Source of the DNA: Cryptomeria japonica
Lineage: Eukaryota; Streptophyta; Pinopsida; Cupressales; Cupressaceae
Assembly: GCF_030272615.1 (NCBI RefSeq)
Contig: NC_081412.1
Coordinates: forward strand, 144,483,247 to 144,547,246
Reading direction: 5' to 3'
Length of the DNA: 64,000 nucleotides
In this document: piece by piece, positions 1-11,655 of the stretch
Position numbering within the stretch: the stretch's first letter is position 1
Layout of the letters: each line of letters begins with the position of its first letter
Notes under the pieces: generated by a model
Databases searched by the model: none
What the model saw: only the letters and a program-made list of their open reading frames with translations
Told to the model about the DNA's origin: nothing
Program-made: the position numbers and the translations under genes

Positions 1-1447
1 ATAGGATCTAAGATAAATCCATCATCTTCAAGATCCTTAGGGATATCAGCAAGGATGAGGTTCTCAATTTTATCTGGAGTAAAGTGACAATAATCAAGCC
101 TTTTGATATCCTCTTTTGTTCTACAATCAATCCAAATGTCCTGTACCTAGTGAACATGAGTGTAACTTTTTAAAGTTTGTTCTTTATACCTATGTAGTCA
201 AAGTTCTCATCTCTTCATCCATGGCTTTGGCTTTGTAGATGGAATTGATTGAATATCTCCTAATAGTGAGAGAGAACTTGAAACCAGTCTTGTGCAAACT
301 AGATTGGGGTTCATGCACTTCTATCATCTGACAAGCTAATTACATGATTACAATTTTGTCTAATGGGTACCTAGGAAGCATGGAAGGCTCACCATAAAAG
401 AATCATATTCTGAGGTATGTAAAAGTATGTAATTGCAAGAAAATGCACCCATATTGGTTCACCACATTCCAAGCTTCATTTGATACTCTATTCTTCTGAA
501 GATATTTATCAAACATATACATATAATGATAAAAGAAAGCATAATTGACTCCTAAAATGATGTAAAATATTCTTGAGGGTCAACTATGTGTAATACTAAT
601 ATACATAAATTTGACTCTTGTCTCCTGTGGTAGACAATCCTAGAAAATTCCTCATTGAGGCGGCTGCATTTACTAGATATGAAGTCAAATAAAACTTCAA
701 AGTGGTAGGAACCTTGGTTAATTGCTCACACAAAGCATCAACTATCTATTTACTCCTATAGATCTTTTTCTTGTTCTGCCAGATAATATGGATGTATTGA
801 CACATCCACTTGTTTTAAGTATCTAAAACAGGAAGTCCTTTTACTATAATAAGGAGATTAATCAAATCTTTTACTTCTTCAATGAAGTCACTTCAGTAAA
901 TAGTTTCAGGCCATCTGACAATAGTGGGCCTTGGAGTCTTCAGCTAGTTATCATTGATGTTTCTTCTGCACTTATCTGATTTGTTTTCATAGTATAGGGA
1001 TGACTGCATGTCAATATTGTCATATTGATTAATATTTGGACACTTGAAGATAGTGTCAAAGAAATCCTCGTCCAATTTGATGAGAGTTGTCTTCCCCTCT
1101 GCATCCTTGAGTGACCTGCTTACTAGATCATTACCGTTAGCTAATGCTAACACAAGCTTAGGGTTCTGTGTTGACATAGGGAAAGCCACAACCAAATGAA
1201 TGCCAATATTGATGGATGCCTCCATTTTGTAGTACTTTGGTGGCTCTTTAACTCTCTTCAAGAAATATTTAAGATTTACATGTCCTATCTCCATGTCTCT
1301 AATACTAGTAATGCTAGATGACATAGATGAAGACATGAAGACTAGATTAGGGTCTTTCTTCTTGAACTTCATTCCTTTCTTGCTTGGCAATGGATCTATC
1401 ATTTGATTGTGACTATGACTACAACATTTGGAAATGATCATCACCAT
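1..1447 (-). pseudogene. Decayed PMD-like retroelement ORF in the 3' region of a Tat-type element
   Basis: One frame runs from an ATG at 1447 down to about position 230, with a further readable piece to the window edge; it probably continues outside. The first 167 codons are open; later stops (for example the TAG at 944) sit where tryptophan or glutamine fits. The visible protein has a lysine-rich start, a block ending DEDFFDTIFKCP, a helical block containing KWMCQYIHIIWQ and SYLVNAAASM, and a later LPRYPLDKIVIM block. Plant mobile domain and putative plant transposon proteins have a similar order of blocks; this is recognition by eye. The frame lies downstream of the minus-strand Tat integrase, where some Tat and Athila elements carry an extra ORF. 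It may instead belong to another decayed element. Confidence 0.4.
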
Positions 1448-1564
1448 TCTTTAGCTCATTAGAATTGCCTTATTAGGATTCCAAAAATCCCAATTTATTG
1501 ATAGAACAAAATGCATTTGAATGCAAACTAGATTTATATCTCCAATCTACATGAGTGTGTATTT

Positions 1565-2691
1565 GGTGTAAATTGGGCTTATAAGTCTGATTTACACCAA
1601 AAATTGGTGAAAAGAAAAAACATGTGCATTTCAGACTTACAAGTCTGATTTGCACTTGAGAGACTCAAAAATATTAAATGGTGTAAATCAGACTTGTGAG
1701 TCCGAAATACACCTGGGAAAAACCAAACAATGTCAAAAGGTAGAAATCAGGCTTAGAAACCCCTATCTACATCTTTGAAAAAAACAAAGGAAAATATTAC
1801 TACATTTGGTGTCAATTGGGTTATAACACCGACATACACCATAGGAAGGAGCCATGGTGTAGGTCAAGGATACAACCCCAATTTGAACCATGTCACAACT
1901 TGGTAAAAACACTGCATAGCATTGGTTCTGGTGATGGTGTAAGATGGGGATATAGCTTCGACATACACTGTAAAGAGAGACCTTGGTATATATCAGGGTT
2001 ATCACCTTGACCTACATCGTAAAGAAGCCTTGGAAAAAAAAAACCACAATCATGATGGTGGTGTAGGGAAGGGGCATGGCCTCGACATACATTGCAAGGC
2101 AAGAATTTGCAAAGAATACATGATAGGTTTGAAACCACAACATCCACCATGCAAAGCATGGTATATGTCATGGTTTCAATCCTAACATCCACCATGAATG
2201 CGAAACAAATTCACAAAGAGAATGATAATGGTGCGCATGTGGGTGTGTGTGGTGGGATTAAAAACTCATCATACACCATTATTAAATGATAAAAGGAAAA
2301 TGAAGAACTCTAAAATGAAAGGGAAAAGAAAAAAGAAACATACCCAAAGGAAGAAAAGCTTCGTCTTTGACTGCAAATTGAAAATAAATAAAAATCCCTC
2401 GAACACAAACAAATGAGGGCAAAAGGGGATGATAAAATGAATAAAAAGAAAAAGAAACCAAAACCAACTTGAACTCAAAGGCAATAAATACACTACATTG
2501 TGCAAAATAAATGTGTACTTCGGGCTTATAAGTTCGATTTACACATTTAGAATAAAAAATGGTGTAATTCAGACTTATAAGCCCATAATACATCATTTGA
2601 AGAAAAGAGTACAGTGTTAGAATTAAACTCTAACATTGCACCAAAAGACCAAAGGTGGTGTAATGTTGGGATTATAATCCGACTTTGCACC
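1565..2691. repeat. Array of degenerate 34-bp palindromes
   Basis: At least 14 copies of a two-fold symmetric motif occur here. The half-site is close to GGTGTAAATCRGRCTTA, followed by its own reverse complement. Clear copies begin at 1565, 1624, 1680, 1739, 1808, 1856, 1936, 1985, 2060, 2160, 2241, 2513, 2561 and 2657, with partial ones near 2126 and 2615. Starts are mostly 48 to 80 bases apart and spacers are unrelated, often A-rich. A gap at 2278-2512 has no clear copy. The best-kept units are at 1565-1598, 1680-1713 and 2513-2544. The array sits between the Tat integrase and the minus-strand ORF below 1447, that is, in the 3' untranslated region of the Tat element, a place known in Tat elements to breed tandem repeats. 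Confidence 0.7.
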
Positions 2692-3080
2692 AGAAGACAA
2701 AAATATTTGTTTAAGTTAATTTTCTACATTAACTAACAAAACTAACATCAGGAAATGGCTGTAAAGTTTCCCAATGACCAAGAGGTAGCCCCAAATGCCT
2801 CGAAAAATGAACCCTTAGAGAAATGAGAAAGAAATTTGAATAAAGGTTCGTAGGGGTTATCTAGTTTTTTCTTTAAGCAAAAACAAGGATAACAATTGGC
2901 TCTGGATGGGGCACATTTTCTGATCATTTACAAGAATGATTAGAAAACGTAGAACCTTAGATCTCTAAGAGAATTCTGCCATTCCATTAGGCCACCAAGT
3001 CAAGTGATTAAAAACACAAAAATAAAAAGAGAAAAGAAAGAAAACACAAAACTGTACAAAAATTACAATGGTTCCAAACT
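2692..3080. other. Gene-free spacer after the Tat integrase
   Basis: This follows the integrase stop on the minus strand. I see no reading frame, tRNA, LTR boundary or repeat in it. It is probably 3' untranslated sequence of the Tat element. Confidence 0.4.
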
Positions 3081-5895
3081 TTACTGAGTGAACAATTTAA
3101 GATGATGTCCACTATGAGGTAATGCAAATGGAGTTCCATCATGATATGCCAAAAGATAGCTTGATTCTCCATACACTTGGTGGATCATGAAAGGACCAAT
3201 CCATAATGAATCAAACTTTCCATGCAAGCCCTTTGGTTCACGTCTCTTGTCCCAGAGAAGTACAAGATAACCAACTTTGAAATCTCTTTGCTTTTTTTTC
3301 TTGTCAAAGAGGGACTTAACCCACTTTTGATGTTTGCAAGACAATCCACTACTTGAGCATGTTATCCCTCCAACTGAGTAAGGAACATGATCCTCTTATC
3401 CATAGAATTTGGGTAAGTTTCATCTCGAATAGCTCTTGCTAACATTGGAGTTGGTAACTCTAAAGTGATAGGAATTTCAGCATCAAGCCCATATAATAAC
3501 TAAAACAGGGACATACCAATGGCTCAATTAGGTGTGATGCGATCAGCCCACAAAGCATCATACAAGGCTTTGTGTCACAACCTCTGATTTTCATCAACAA
3601 GTTTCTTGATGATATTCACCAAGTTTTTGTTACTAGATTCTACCTAACCATTACCTTGAAGATAATAATAAGACAAATGTGAAAGGGTGATTCCATGTTC
3701 AAAACAAAATTGGGTTACTTCATAAGAAGAAAATACAGTTGTATTATGTGACACAATTTTATGAGGAACACCAAACATATAGATTATATTATCCTTTAAG
3801 AATCAACATACCACTTTTTAAGTAGCATGCCTCACCGGAATAACTTCTACCCACTTGGTGAAATAATTTGTTGTTGTGAGAAAATAGGTATGACCTGCAT
3901 TTGAAGGTGGGTTTATAACACCAATGAAATTGATTCCCCATTGCTTGAAAGGTTCATCAATAACAACTGGTTTAAGAGGAAGAGGTGCTAACTTTTGTTT
4001 TCCAACAAATTATTGTGAAAGGTCACATCTACGTTCCCATTTGTATGCATCTTGGAAAAGTGTAGGCCAATAATACCTGGCCCTTAGAATTTTATGAATC
4101 ATTACAGGTGCATAAAATACCGACTGAAAGCTAAGTTATGGAAAGATTCCAACAACTTTACCTATTGTGTTTTGTCAACACACCTCAAAAAGGTACCATC
4201 AATATTTTTATTGTACAAACAATTATCCCAAATGACAAAGTTTGTAGATCTGAGCTTAATAGTTCTTCTTTCTTTATAACTCAAATAAGAGGGACATTCA
4301 CCATATGTAAGGAAATGAGAAATATTAGAATACCACTAATCTATATAGTGTTAACAAACAACATAGTAGGAAAGCATTCTGGAATTTCCTCATCTTTCTT
4401 ACTTTGATGAACTTAATTATTTTCGGCCATCAACTGACACACAACTTTTCCCTAAACAAGCTTTGTAGGTTTGATCTCAAGATCATACTCCTGAATTTTG
4501 GCAATCCAATTACCTCTCTTTGTGTCAAATTCTTGTTGAGTAATAATTGACTTAACCGTTGTATGAGGAACTAGGACAAGTGTATAAGAATTTAGGATGT
4601 AGAACATAAAATAGTTAATTGCTTTAACCACAACAAAGGTATGTTTCTACATTTGAGAATATTTTAATTCATGAGACTTCAAAGGATAACTCATAAAAAC
4701 AATAGGATATTTGATCCCTTCTTTATTCTTCTACATAAATATAGCAGATATTGTATGCTCTGAAGCATAACTATACATGATAAAAACTTTAGTATAGTCA
4801 AAACAAACTAGAACTAGAGCATGAAAAATGACCTCTTTGAATTAATTGAAAGTAGATTTTCCTTCAGTATTCCATTGGAAAACAACTTTACCTTTCATCA
4901 TATCAACAATATGACAAGTCTTCTCTGCAAAGTCAGGGATGAACCTACGAATAAAATTCAGCTTCCCAAAGAAAGAATGAACAACTATCTTACTAGTAGG
5001 TAGGGAAAGATATTAGATAAATTTAACTCTTTTGGGATCAGTCTTGATCCCTTCTTTAGATACAATGTGTCCCAAAAGTTTCCCTTCTATTACCCCCAAA
5101 ACCGACTTCTTGAGATTGTGGGAAATACCATGCTGATGACATCTCTTGAGAACCTCTTGTAAATGATAGAGGTGATTCTCACGATCCTTGGAAAAACTTG
5201 TGAGATCATTGAGATAGACAATAATTAACCTACAAATAATGCCATGGAAAACTAGATCCATAGTTCTTTGGAAAGTGGTAGCCACATTAATCAACCCAAA
5301 AGGCATTCTACAGTATGCAAATGTGCCCTATGGAGTAGTGAAATAAATCTTATGTTGATCAACTTCACTTACCTCAATTTGGTTATAACTAGAAAACCAT
5401 CAAGCATATACATAATTTGAGATCAAGTGACTTTTTGTAAGACTTGATCCATAATTGGGAAGGGATAGTTATCTTTTAATGACAACTTATTCAAGTTCTT
5501 GAAATCCACACAAATGTGGATTTTCCCATTCTTCTTGCATACTATAACTATGTTGGCTATCCATGTTGAATGATGAATAGGAAAAATAATCCAAGCATTT
5601 AACATTTTCTAAATTTCTGGAAGAATGTTACCTAAAATCTTTGGATTGTATTGCCACTGTTTTGCCTAAAAGGGGTCATACCAGCTTTGAGAGGAATATC
5701 ATGTTGCAACTCCTTTGGTTTGAAAAACTTAAGATCTTCATATGAATAAGCCAATACATCAATGTATTGGTGCAACAATTGAATAAACTGATCCTTCTCC
5801 TTTGAAGTACAACTATTACCTATGTTATCAAATTTTGGATCATCGTCTGATCCAATGTTGTATCTTTCATATCCCATAGATGAATCTGAACTCAC
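3081..5895 (-). pseudogene. Tat-type Ty3/gypsy pol: RT, RNase H, integrase (decayed)
   Basis: Read from high to low coordinates. At 5895-5640 is the pre-RT region (motif YSYEDLKFFKPKELQHDIPL). RT follows at 5605-5013 (VCKKNGKIHICVDFKNLN, MPFGLINVATTFQRTM, and YLND where YLDD or YVDD is usual). The RNase H region is about 4810-4440 and hard to read. The integrase core is about 3900-3400 and its C-terminal GPF part is 3344-3081 (GPFMIHQV). Many stops and indels break the frame. The integrase has lost acidic residues: TTTNYFTKW has N for the first Asp and VSHNTTVF replaces the usual SDNG. The Glu of VESSNKNLV remains. Inactive. The upstream half continues at 10021 beyond inserted element G. Confidence 0.85.
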
Positions 5896-6600
5896 CTATT
5901 ATCTTTTGATATAACAATCATGTTTATCAAACAACTTTTCAAGTGAAACTAGACCTTTAGGGATTTTGTTTCCTTTTAACTACAATATTTATTCGCCTTG
6001 TGTAATGCCCCGCCAGGAACCCTAAAGGAAAACAACACAACTAGGCAACTAAAGGGTGAAATAATTTTTTTTTAAAGATTAAGTGCATTAATTATAACCA
6101 TTGCACGTCTAATAACACAATAGAAGACTAACACATGATTTCCTAAGGGTTACCAATCAAAGACTAATCATAGATTATATTAACACCATGGTTAATCCAA
6201 TTGTCCATTTAATTAGATAAAGTAAATGCTTAAGTTCAAAACTACACATACATCTAAATTCCATAATGAATGAAATCAAAGTATTCCAATGCATTCAATT
6301 TTCCATAAATCATTTATACATTAGAACAAAGCAACTGAATTAACATACATTTCACTAACATACTATTACAATATCCATAAATACATGGCTTCCAATAATA
6401 CCATAGATTACAAAGTTACAATATCAAGGTTACATAAAAGTCTGATACAATGACCACAAGGTTTCAACTGAATAATGATCATGAACAAGCATAAATATGG
6501 AATCTTAAATTATAAGCTTTTCCCGAAATTTCTGAATTAATTATATATATATATATAAACAAAAATACTTTAAATTAAGATAAGTTAAAACAAAAACAAC

Positions 6601-6822
6601 TATATATATATATATACATATATATGTATATACATATATATGTATATATATATACATATATATATACATATATATGTATATACATATATATGTATATATA
6701 TATGTATATGTATATGTATATATATATGTATATGTATATATATATGTATATATATATATATGTGTGTATATGTATATATATATGTGTATATATATCTATT
6801 TAAATATATACATATATATATT
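6601..6822. repeat. TA/CA-rich microsatellite
   Basis: About 220 bases of alternating TATATA, CATATA and TGTATA blocks inside the long LTR of element G. A short TA run at 6541-6558 precedes it. The long open frame through it is a by-product of the repeat. Confidence 0.9.
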
Positions 6823-6901
6823 AAAACAATCTTTTTTTTTTTTAAACTAAAAAAAATTAAAAAAATATAAAAACAAAAATAAAATTTAACCCTAACTAAT
6901 T

Positions 6902-7075
6902 GCTACCCTATGGTAGAGTTGCCAATGGTAGCACTGCTACCATACGGTAGCAGCCGCTACCCTTGGGTAGCGTTGTTGCCGCAGGTAGTAGCCGCTACCT
7001 TTGGGTAGTGCTGTTGGCTTATGGCAGCAACCGCTACCTTTAGGTAGCTGCTACGTGGGTAGAGGCAACGCCTCC
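6902..7075. repeat. GCTACC/GGTAGC tandem repeat, unit about 38 bp
   Basis: Three to four diverged units of about 38 bases, each with a core like CCGCTACCTTTGGGTAG that is itself a small inverted repeat. It is GC-rich within very AT-rich surroundings and lies only in the long LTR of element G. Confidence 0.65.
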
Positions 7076-8764
7076 CCAATATTTTTTTTAAAAAAAAAAT
7101 TTATATATTTTTAAAAAAAATAAATTCCCATTTCAATAAAATCCACTTTGACAGAATTTTATTTTATTTATTATTTTTTTTAATCAAATAACTATTTTAA
7201 AAAAAAATTAGATAACCCAATAAATTTAATTAACAATTAAATTTATTTCTAAAGTAATTAAATAATTTCACAGAGATACCATTATTTAAAAGACTATCAG
7301 AACAAATCAAACAACAAAGAATAATTTCTCTGGTAAAACCATTTCTCTCAAATCTTGCAATTTCCATGCATCATAAAAATCTTGACAAATTTTCCATAAT
7401 AATTTTTCTAATTTTCTCAAAATTAAATTCTTCCCATAAACTAGAAATTAACATCAGGCATGAATTTTAAATCAAAACCTTAATTAACCAGAAGAGGGTT
7501 TTGGAATTGACAATAATTTACACACACATCATTCAGAGAAAAATTGAAGAAATAGAAATATTTTCTTAAAAACAAATAATCAAAAGAAGCCACCCAACTT
7601 GATATAGCTTTCCTAGAAGAAATCTGTAGAAGAGCCCTAATCTTTTTTCAACAAACTTCCAATAAATTTCTTCACCTAAATTCCTGACCTGTTTCCTGTG
7701 TATCCCTAAAATAAACACCTATTCCCCTTTTTAAACTAAAATTCTAGGTTGAGTATCTTTTTCCCAAAAACCTAAATTTAGAATAAAAGCAATTTTATTT
7801 TCTTTTCTAATTTTCTAACCAAGGATAAGTTAACATGCAATAATTAAAAATCATTTTTCTTTCTTTTCTTTTCTCATGCAACTCTAATTAATTTTCTAAA
7901 TAAAGAAATTAAAGCAATGCTATAATTTTAATGAATTCTTTTATTTATTTAAAATTCTAAGAAACAATAAATGCAATTAATCTAATTTATTTTTCCACTA
8001 AAATTTAAATAAAATATATTTCTAATATCATGCAGCTTGCAATCTAATTAATAACTTCTTTTAAATAATTTAATTTATAATCTCAATGCATACATAATTC
8101 AACTATGAGATAACTCCATAAACTTAATTAATTAATCAAATCCACTAAAACACAAAAACTGAACAAATCTCAAGCAAATACTCATAAAAAGATCAAACAA
8201 CAAAATACGAAGGCCGAATTAACTAACAGGATGACCAATTGACGACACTCACACGAGTGTAAATGAGTAAAATAGGGTCAACTACTATCTCCTCCACTTC
8301 CATCAAAAAATATAAGGCACGCTCAGACCTGTGAAGCCAGGTGGAGACAATACCCCGTACCTACCTGGTACTTGTACTTGCAATATCCTGCATCACCGAA
8401 CCACACATGCATATATACAATATAGAAAACATGGCATACACACTGATGAAGGAGAATCGCGACGTTCCCTATCTCACCGAAATGAGTGAAGGAAAAGCAT
8501 CCCCTTGCATCCAATACACTTGCAGACACAACATAAAATTCCACATTGCATAGATAAAGTAAAGTGTTAGTACATAGCAATAATCCATAAAATGTCATAA
8601 ATCACAAGTACTGAAAAACTGCAAATAAATTATGCATCTCATATCTAGATAAAGCATAAAATATGTCATATAAGTCTGAATAACACATCATGGTAATGTA
8701 TCCTCTGAAAACAAACAATAATAAAATATGAGTCTAATGAGTTCAAATGAGAAAGGGTACTACA

Positions 8765-8780
8765 TTCTCCCCCAAAAAAC
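8765..8780 (-). promoter_or_regulatory. Polypurine tract of element G
   Basis: On the minus strand this reads GTTTTTTGGGGGAGAA and abuts the 3' LTR start TGTAGTACCC. This is where plus-strand DNA synthesis is primed in LTR elements, and it fixes the element's orientation. Confidence 0.8.
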
Positions 8781-8785
8781 TAGGC

Positions 8786-9087
8786 TTAGTCTTGGAAGCC
8801 TAAAACAAATAAGAATACAACTCTCTCATCTTCATTGCATCCTCGAAAGTCACCGAGGTCATCTAAACACTCCACTATCTTCTTGCGACAGTCTACGCGA
8901 GCACTATGAGATGATAGCCAATCCATCCCCAACACAACTCCATAAGAACCCAAAGGAATGAATCGAAGGTCAACTGAGCTAACTATGGTTCCTAGGTCCA
9001 ACTCACAACTAGGAATAAAGGCATCTACAGAAACACGAACACCTATAGCCAACTCTACTGGCCACCTCCCCTAGCTTTCCTAGCCAT
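8786..9087 (-). pseudogene. Element G gag start joined to a gypsy protease fragment
   Basis: An ATG at 9087 begins MARKARGGG, resembling a gypsy gag start. In another frame, 9052-8786 encodes a retropepsin C-terminal part with GSYGVVLGMDWLSSHSARVD, a strong Ty3/gypsy protease signature. The active-site DSG region, the rest of gag, RT, RNase H and integrase are missing. A large deletion has joined the start of gag to the end of the protease. Confidence 0.75.
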
Positions 9088-9227
9088 GACCTAGCACTAT
9101 AAAAGAGAAAACGGTTCAGATCTATGGCAAGGATAAAACAAGGGAAACACAAACATTAAGACCTAAGTAAAAAGGTCAAGTTGAATGGGCTCACTACAAA
9201 CCCAAAGTACCCAGTGTTGAAACTTGG

Positions 9228-9239
9228 GCTCTAATACCA
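9228..9239 (-). promoter_or_regulatory. Primer binding site of element G
   Basis: The minus strand reads TGGTATTAGAGC, one mismatch from the tRNA-iMet site TGGTATCAGAGC, two bases inside the 5' LTR. Confidence 0.8.
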
Positions 9240-9241
9240 AA

Positions 9242-10020
9242 TGTAATGCCTTGCCAGGAACCCTAAAGGAAAACAACACAACTAGGCAACTAAAGGGTGA
9301 AATAATTTCTTTTAATTAACTAAATTTATAATCTCAATGCATAAACAATTCAACTATGAGACAATTCCATAAAATTAATTAATTAATTAATTCAAATCCA
9401 CTTAAACACACAAACTGAACAAATATCAAGCAAACACTCATAAAAAGATCAAACAACAAAATATGAAGGCCAAACTAACTGATAGGACGATCAATTGACA
9501 ACACTCACAAGAGTGTAACTAAGTAAAATAGGATCAACTACTATCTCCTCCACTTCCATCAAAAAATATAAGGCATGCTCAGACCTGTGAAGCCAGGTGG
9601 AGACAATACCCCATACCTACCCGGTACTTGTACCTACAATATCCTGCATCACCGAACCACACATGCATATATACAATATAGAAAACACGGCATACACACC
9701 GATGAAGGAGAATCATGATGTTCCCCATCTCACCGAAATGAGTGAAGGAAAATCGTCCCCTTGCATCCAATACACTTGCAGACACAACATAAAATTCCAC
9801 ATTGCATAGATAAAGTAAAGTGTTAGTACATTGCAATAATCCATAAAATGTCATAAATCACAAGTACTAAAATACTGCAAATAAATTATGCATCTCATAT
9901 CCAGATAAAGCATGAAATATGTCATATAAGTCTAAATAACACATCATGGTAATGTATCCTCTAAAAACAAACAATAATAAAATATGAGTCTAATGAGTTC
10001 AAACGAGAAAGGGTACTACA
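9242..10020 (-). repeat. Element G 5' LTR, short form
   Basis: 779 bases, TGTAATGCC to GGTACTACA in plus orientation. It is closely similar to the two ends of the long LTR, with a single gap of about 2 kb whose edges share a TTTTAA-like stretch. Confidence 0.88.
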
Positions 10021-10025
10021 CCTTG

Positions 10026-11497
10026 TTCAGGTTCCTTATCAGAAGTTGAATTTGAGGAAGAATAGTTAGTACCTTCAAAGTAAAGATTATTGAAATCATC
10101 TTAGAAGAATTTTATAATATGCTTGTCATCATTTAAAATATGCCAATGATCCCAATTGTCCAGAACACTTGGCGTTGAAACCAACTTAATAGTATACCTT
10201 CCTTGGTTAAAATTTTTATGTGGAATCAAAAGAGTAGCAGAGGTGGCAACGGAATCTTCCCTATCATTAAAATCTCTTGGAACAAAGAAAATATTGAAAG
10301 CATCAAAACCTTCAATGTTATCCCAAATAAGATTATGATAGTGCTTAAGCCTATCATTTCTTGTTTGATATATATTTCTTACTTGACATACTACTAATTC
10401 AGCATCACCCTGTGCATGGAGATTTTTAATTCCTATTTTGTGTGCAACTTCAATGCCAAAACAACAACGACACATATTTTGTTGTGTTATTAGTATTGGA
10501 AAATTGTAACTTAAAGGAATAGGGAAAAACTTATCCTTGAGGGGAGATGAGAACAACACTAGCATTGAAACCAACTGAGGCACAACTCCCATCAAACTCC
10601 AAAGTCCAAACATCATTGGGAAGAACTTAAAGTAGGTCGTGGATCTTTATCCTTTACAAAATTGACCAACCTATCAAATTAATCAAGATTAGAATGTAGG
10701 TACTCAACTTCAGATATTTGAATCTTAGTATTTTTAGCATGATCAATTATATCAAAGGGTTGGCATGAACTAGGTAAAGAAGGTAAACGTGTTTCTTAGG
10801 ATTTAGAATTAATGATACTAGATTTTTCTACATTTGAAACCATATGAGGTTGTATAGATGCACTTGCTTGGTTATCACTCATTGTACTTTAAGGCAACCT
10901 TGGAAGTGGAGTTACCCTTTTTGAAATGGTAACGGGAAACTAAGGATAATCCTCCTTCTTTGCCTCATCATTTCTAGAATGATCGAGTTGATTTTGAGAA
11001 TGAGTGAGAACTTCATTTATACTTGCATCAACTACCTTAGAGGATTCATCAAAATGTATATAACCAATTGTAGAGTCACTAGCAACTTCTTCTCCATGCT
11101 CTTGGAAAAAAGTTGCAACATGTCCTTTAGAAGATATAAAATCACCTTTGTCTTCTTCAAAATATCCCAATACTAAATTAGAAGGTGGAGCTTCAAGAGC
11201 CAACATATCTAGTGGGGGAGGAAGCTTAGCCCGATTCGTAGTAGCATAATTATTAGCATTGTTTGGGTAAGTTATCCTTGGAATATCTTTGTGTGGAGAA
11301 GATAAGTAATTCTAAGATTTGTATGGAATAACTGATTTTCACATCTAAAATGATTCACCCCATATTTAGCCCTTATAGTTGTCATATAATCCATCATAAC
11401 ATCCTTAAAAATAGGCTTTCCATGTTATACTACTTGATGGACACCTTTTGACAGTAAACACTTGATTTTGAAGGTACCAATATGTGGAAAAAGTTCC
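10026..11497 (-). pseudogene. Upstream half of the Tat polyprotein: protease region and RNase H
   Basis: From high to low: 11497-11250 encodes a conserved polyprotein stretch (HIGTFKIKCLLSKGVHQVV, DVMMDYMTTIRAKYG). 11206-10940 has LEAPPSNLVLGYFEEDKGD. 10850-10640 has the EVEYLHSNLD block. 10640-10101 is an RNase H of the RVT_3 (archaeal-like) type: WTLEFDGS supplies the first Asp, GIEVAHKIGIKN the Glu region, QGDAELVVCQV the second Asp, and REDSVAT stands where ADxLA is usual. RNase H placed just before RT fits one recognised class of plant Tat-like polyproteins. Several in-frame stops are present. The 5' LTR and gag are absent; the element ends abruptly at about 11497 against a copia LTR remnant. 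Confidence 0.75.
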
Positions 11498-11635
11498 AAC
11501 TCATAAGACTCATGCCCCTTGTGATGGAGCACAATTATTTAATAGTATAAATGCCAAATAACCATGGGAAAATATAAAATAGTAATAAATAAATAATCTA
11601 GAATTGCTAAGGTTGAGACACCTTAATTCCCAACA
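11498..11635 (-). repeat. Element A 3' LTR remnant
   Basis: Matches 54910-55046 of the intact LTR (shared AACTCATAAGACT, AATTATTTAATAG, CACCTTAATTC). On the minus strand the element-proximal end TGTTGGGAATTAAGG is preserved and preceded by a purine-rich tract (11636-11655). The remaining roughly 480 bases of the LTR are missing, cut where the Tat element begins. Confidence 0.75.
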
Positions 11636-11655
11636 TTATCCCACTTGTCAAATGC

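Larger units (their letters stand above)
6001..8764 (-). repeat. Element G 3' LTR, long form
   Basis: Runs from TGTAATGCCCCGCC to GGGTACTACA. The first 70 bases and the last roughly 700 match the short LTR at 9242-10020; the 2 kb between has no partner there. That 2 kb is AT-rich and holds a TA-rich microsatellite and a GGTAGC-type tandem repeat. I see no gene in it. A 91-codon minus-strand frame at 8323-8598 recurs in the other LTR only because the LTRs are duplicates. Confidence 0.88.
6001..10020 (-). mobile_element. Element G: internally deleted Ty3/gypsy with unequal LTRs
   Basis: Flanked by CCTTG at 5996-6000 and 10021-10025. The LTRs begin TGTAATGCC and end GGTACTACA in plus orientation. 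The element reads on the minus strand: its 5' LTR is 9242-10020 and its 3' LTR is 6001-8764. A tRNA-iMet-type primer site and a purine tract lie in the expected places. Only 477 bases remain between the LTRs, with a protease fragment and no RT or integrase. The LTRs are 779 and 2764 bases long, so about 2 kb was lost from one of them. It interrupts the older Tat element, whose pol continues on either side. Confidence 0.9.

Noticed and set aside
1816-2416. Short frames across the palindrome array
   Set aside because: Composition follows the repeats, and there is no start context or homology.
1565-2691. A CRISPR-like array of repeats and spacers
   Set aside because: Repeats are degenerate, spacing varies from about 34 to 80 bases, there are no cas genes and the DNA is plainly plant nuclear.
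6640-6870. A Tyr/Ile-rich frame
   Set aside because: It is a translation of the TA-rich microsatellite.
8323-9854. A 91-codon minus-strand frame present twice with high similarity (8323-8598 and 9579-9854)
   Set aside because: Similarity follows from LTR duplication. Both lie in LTRs and have no motif, so this is not evidence of a conserved gene.
10026-11497. RNase H before RT as a novel domain order
   Set aside because: This order matches a class of plant Tat-like polyproteins I recognise, so I do not count it as new.
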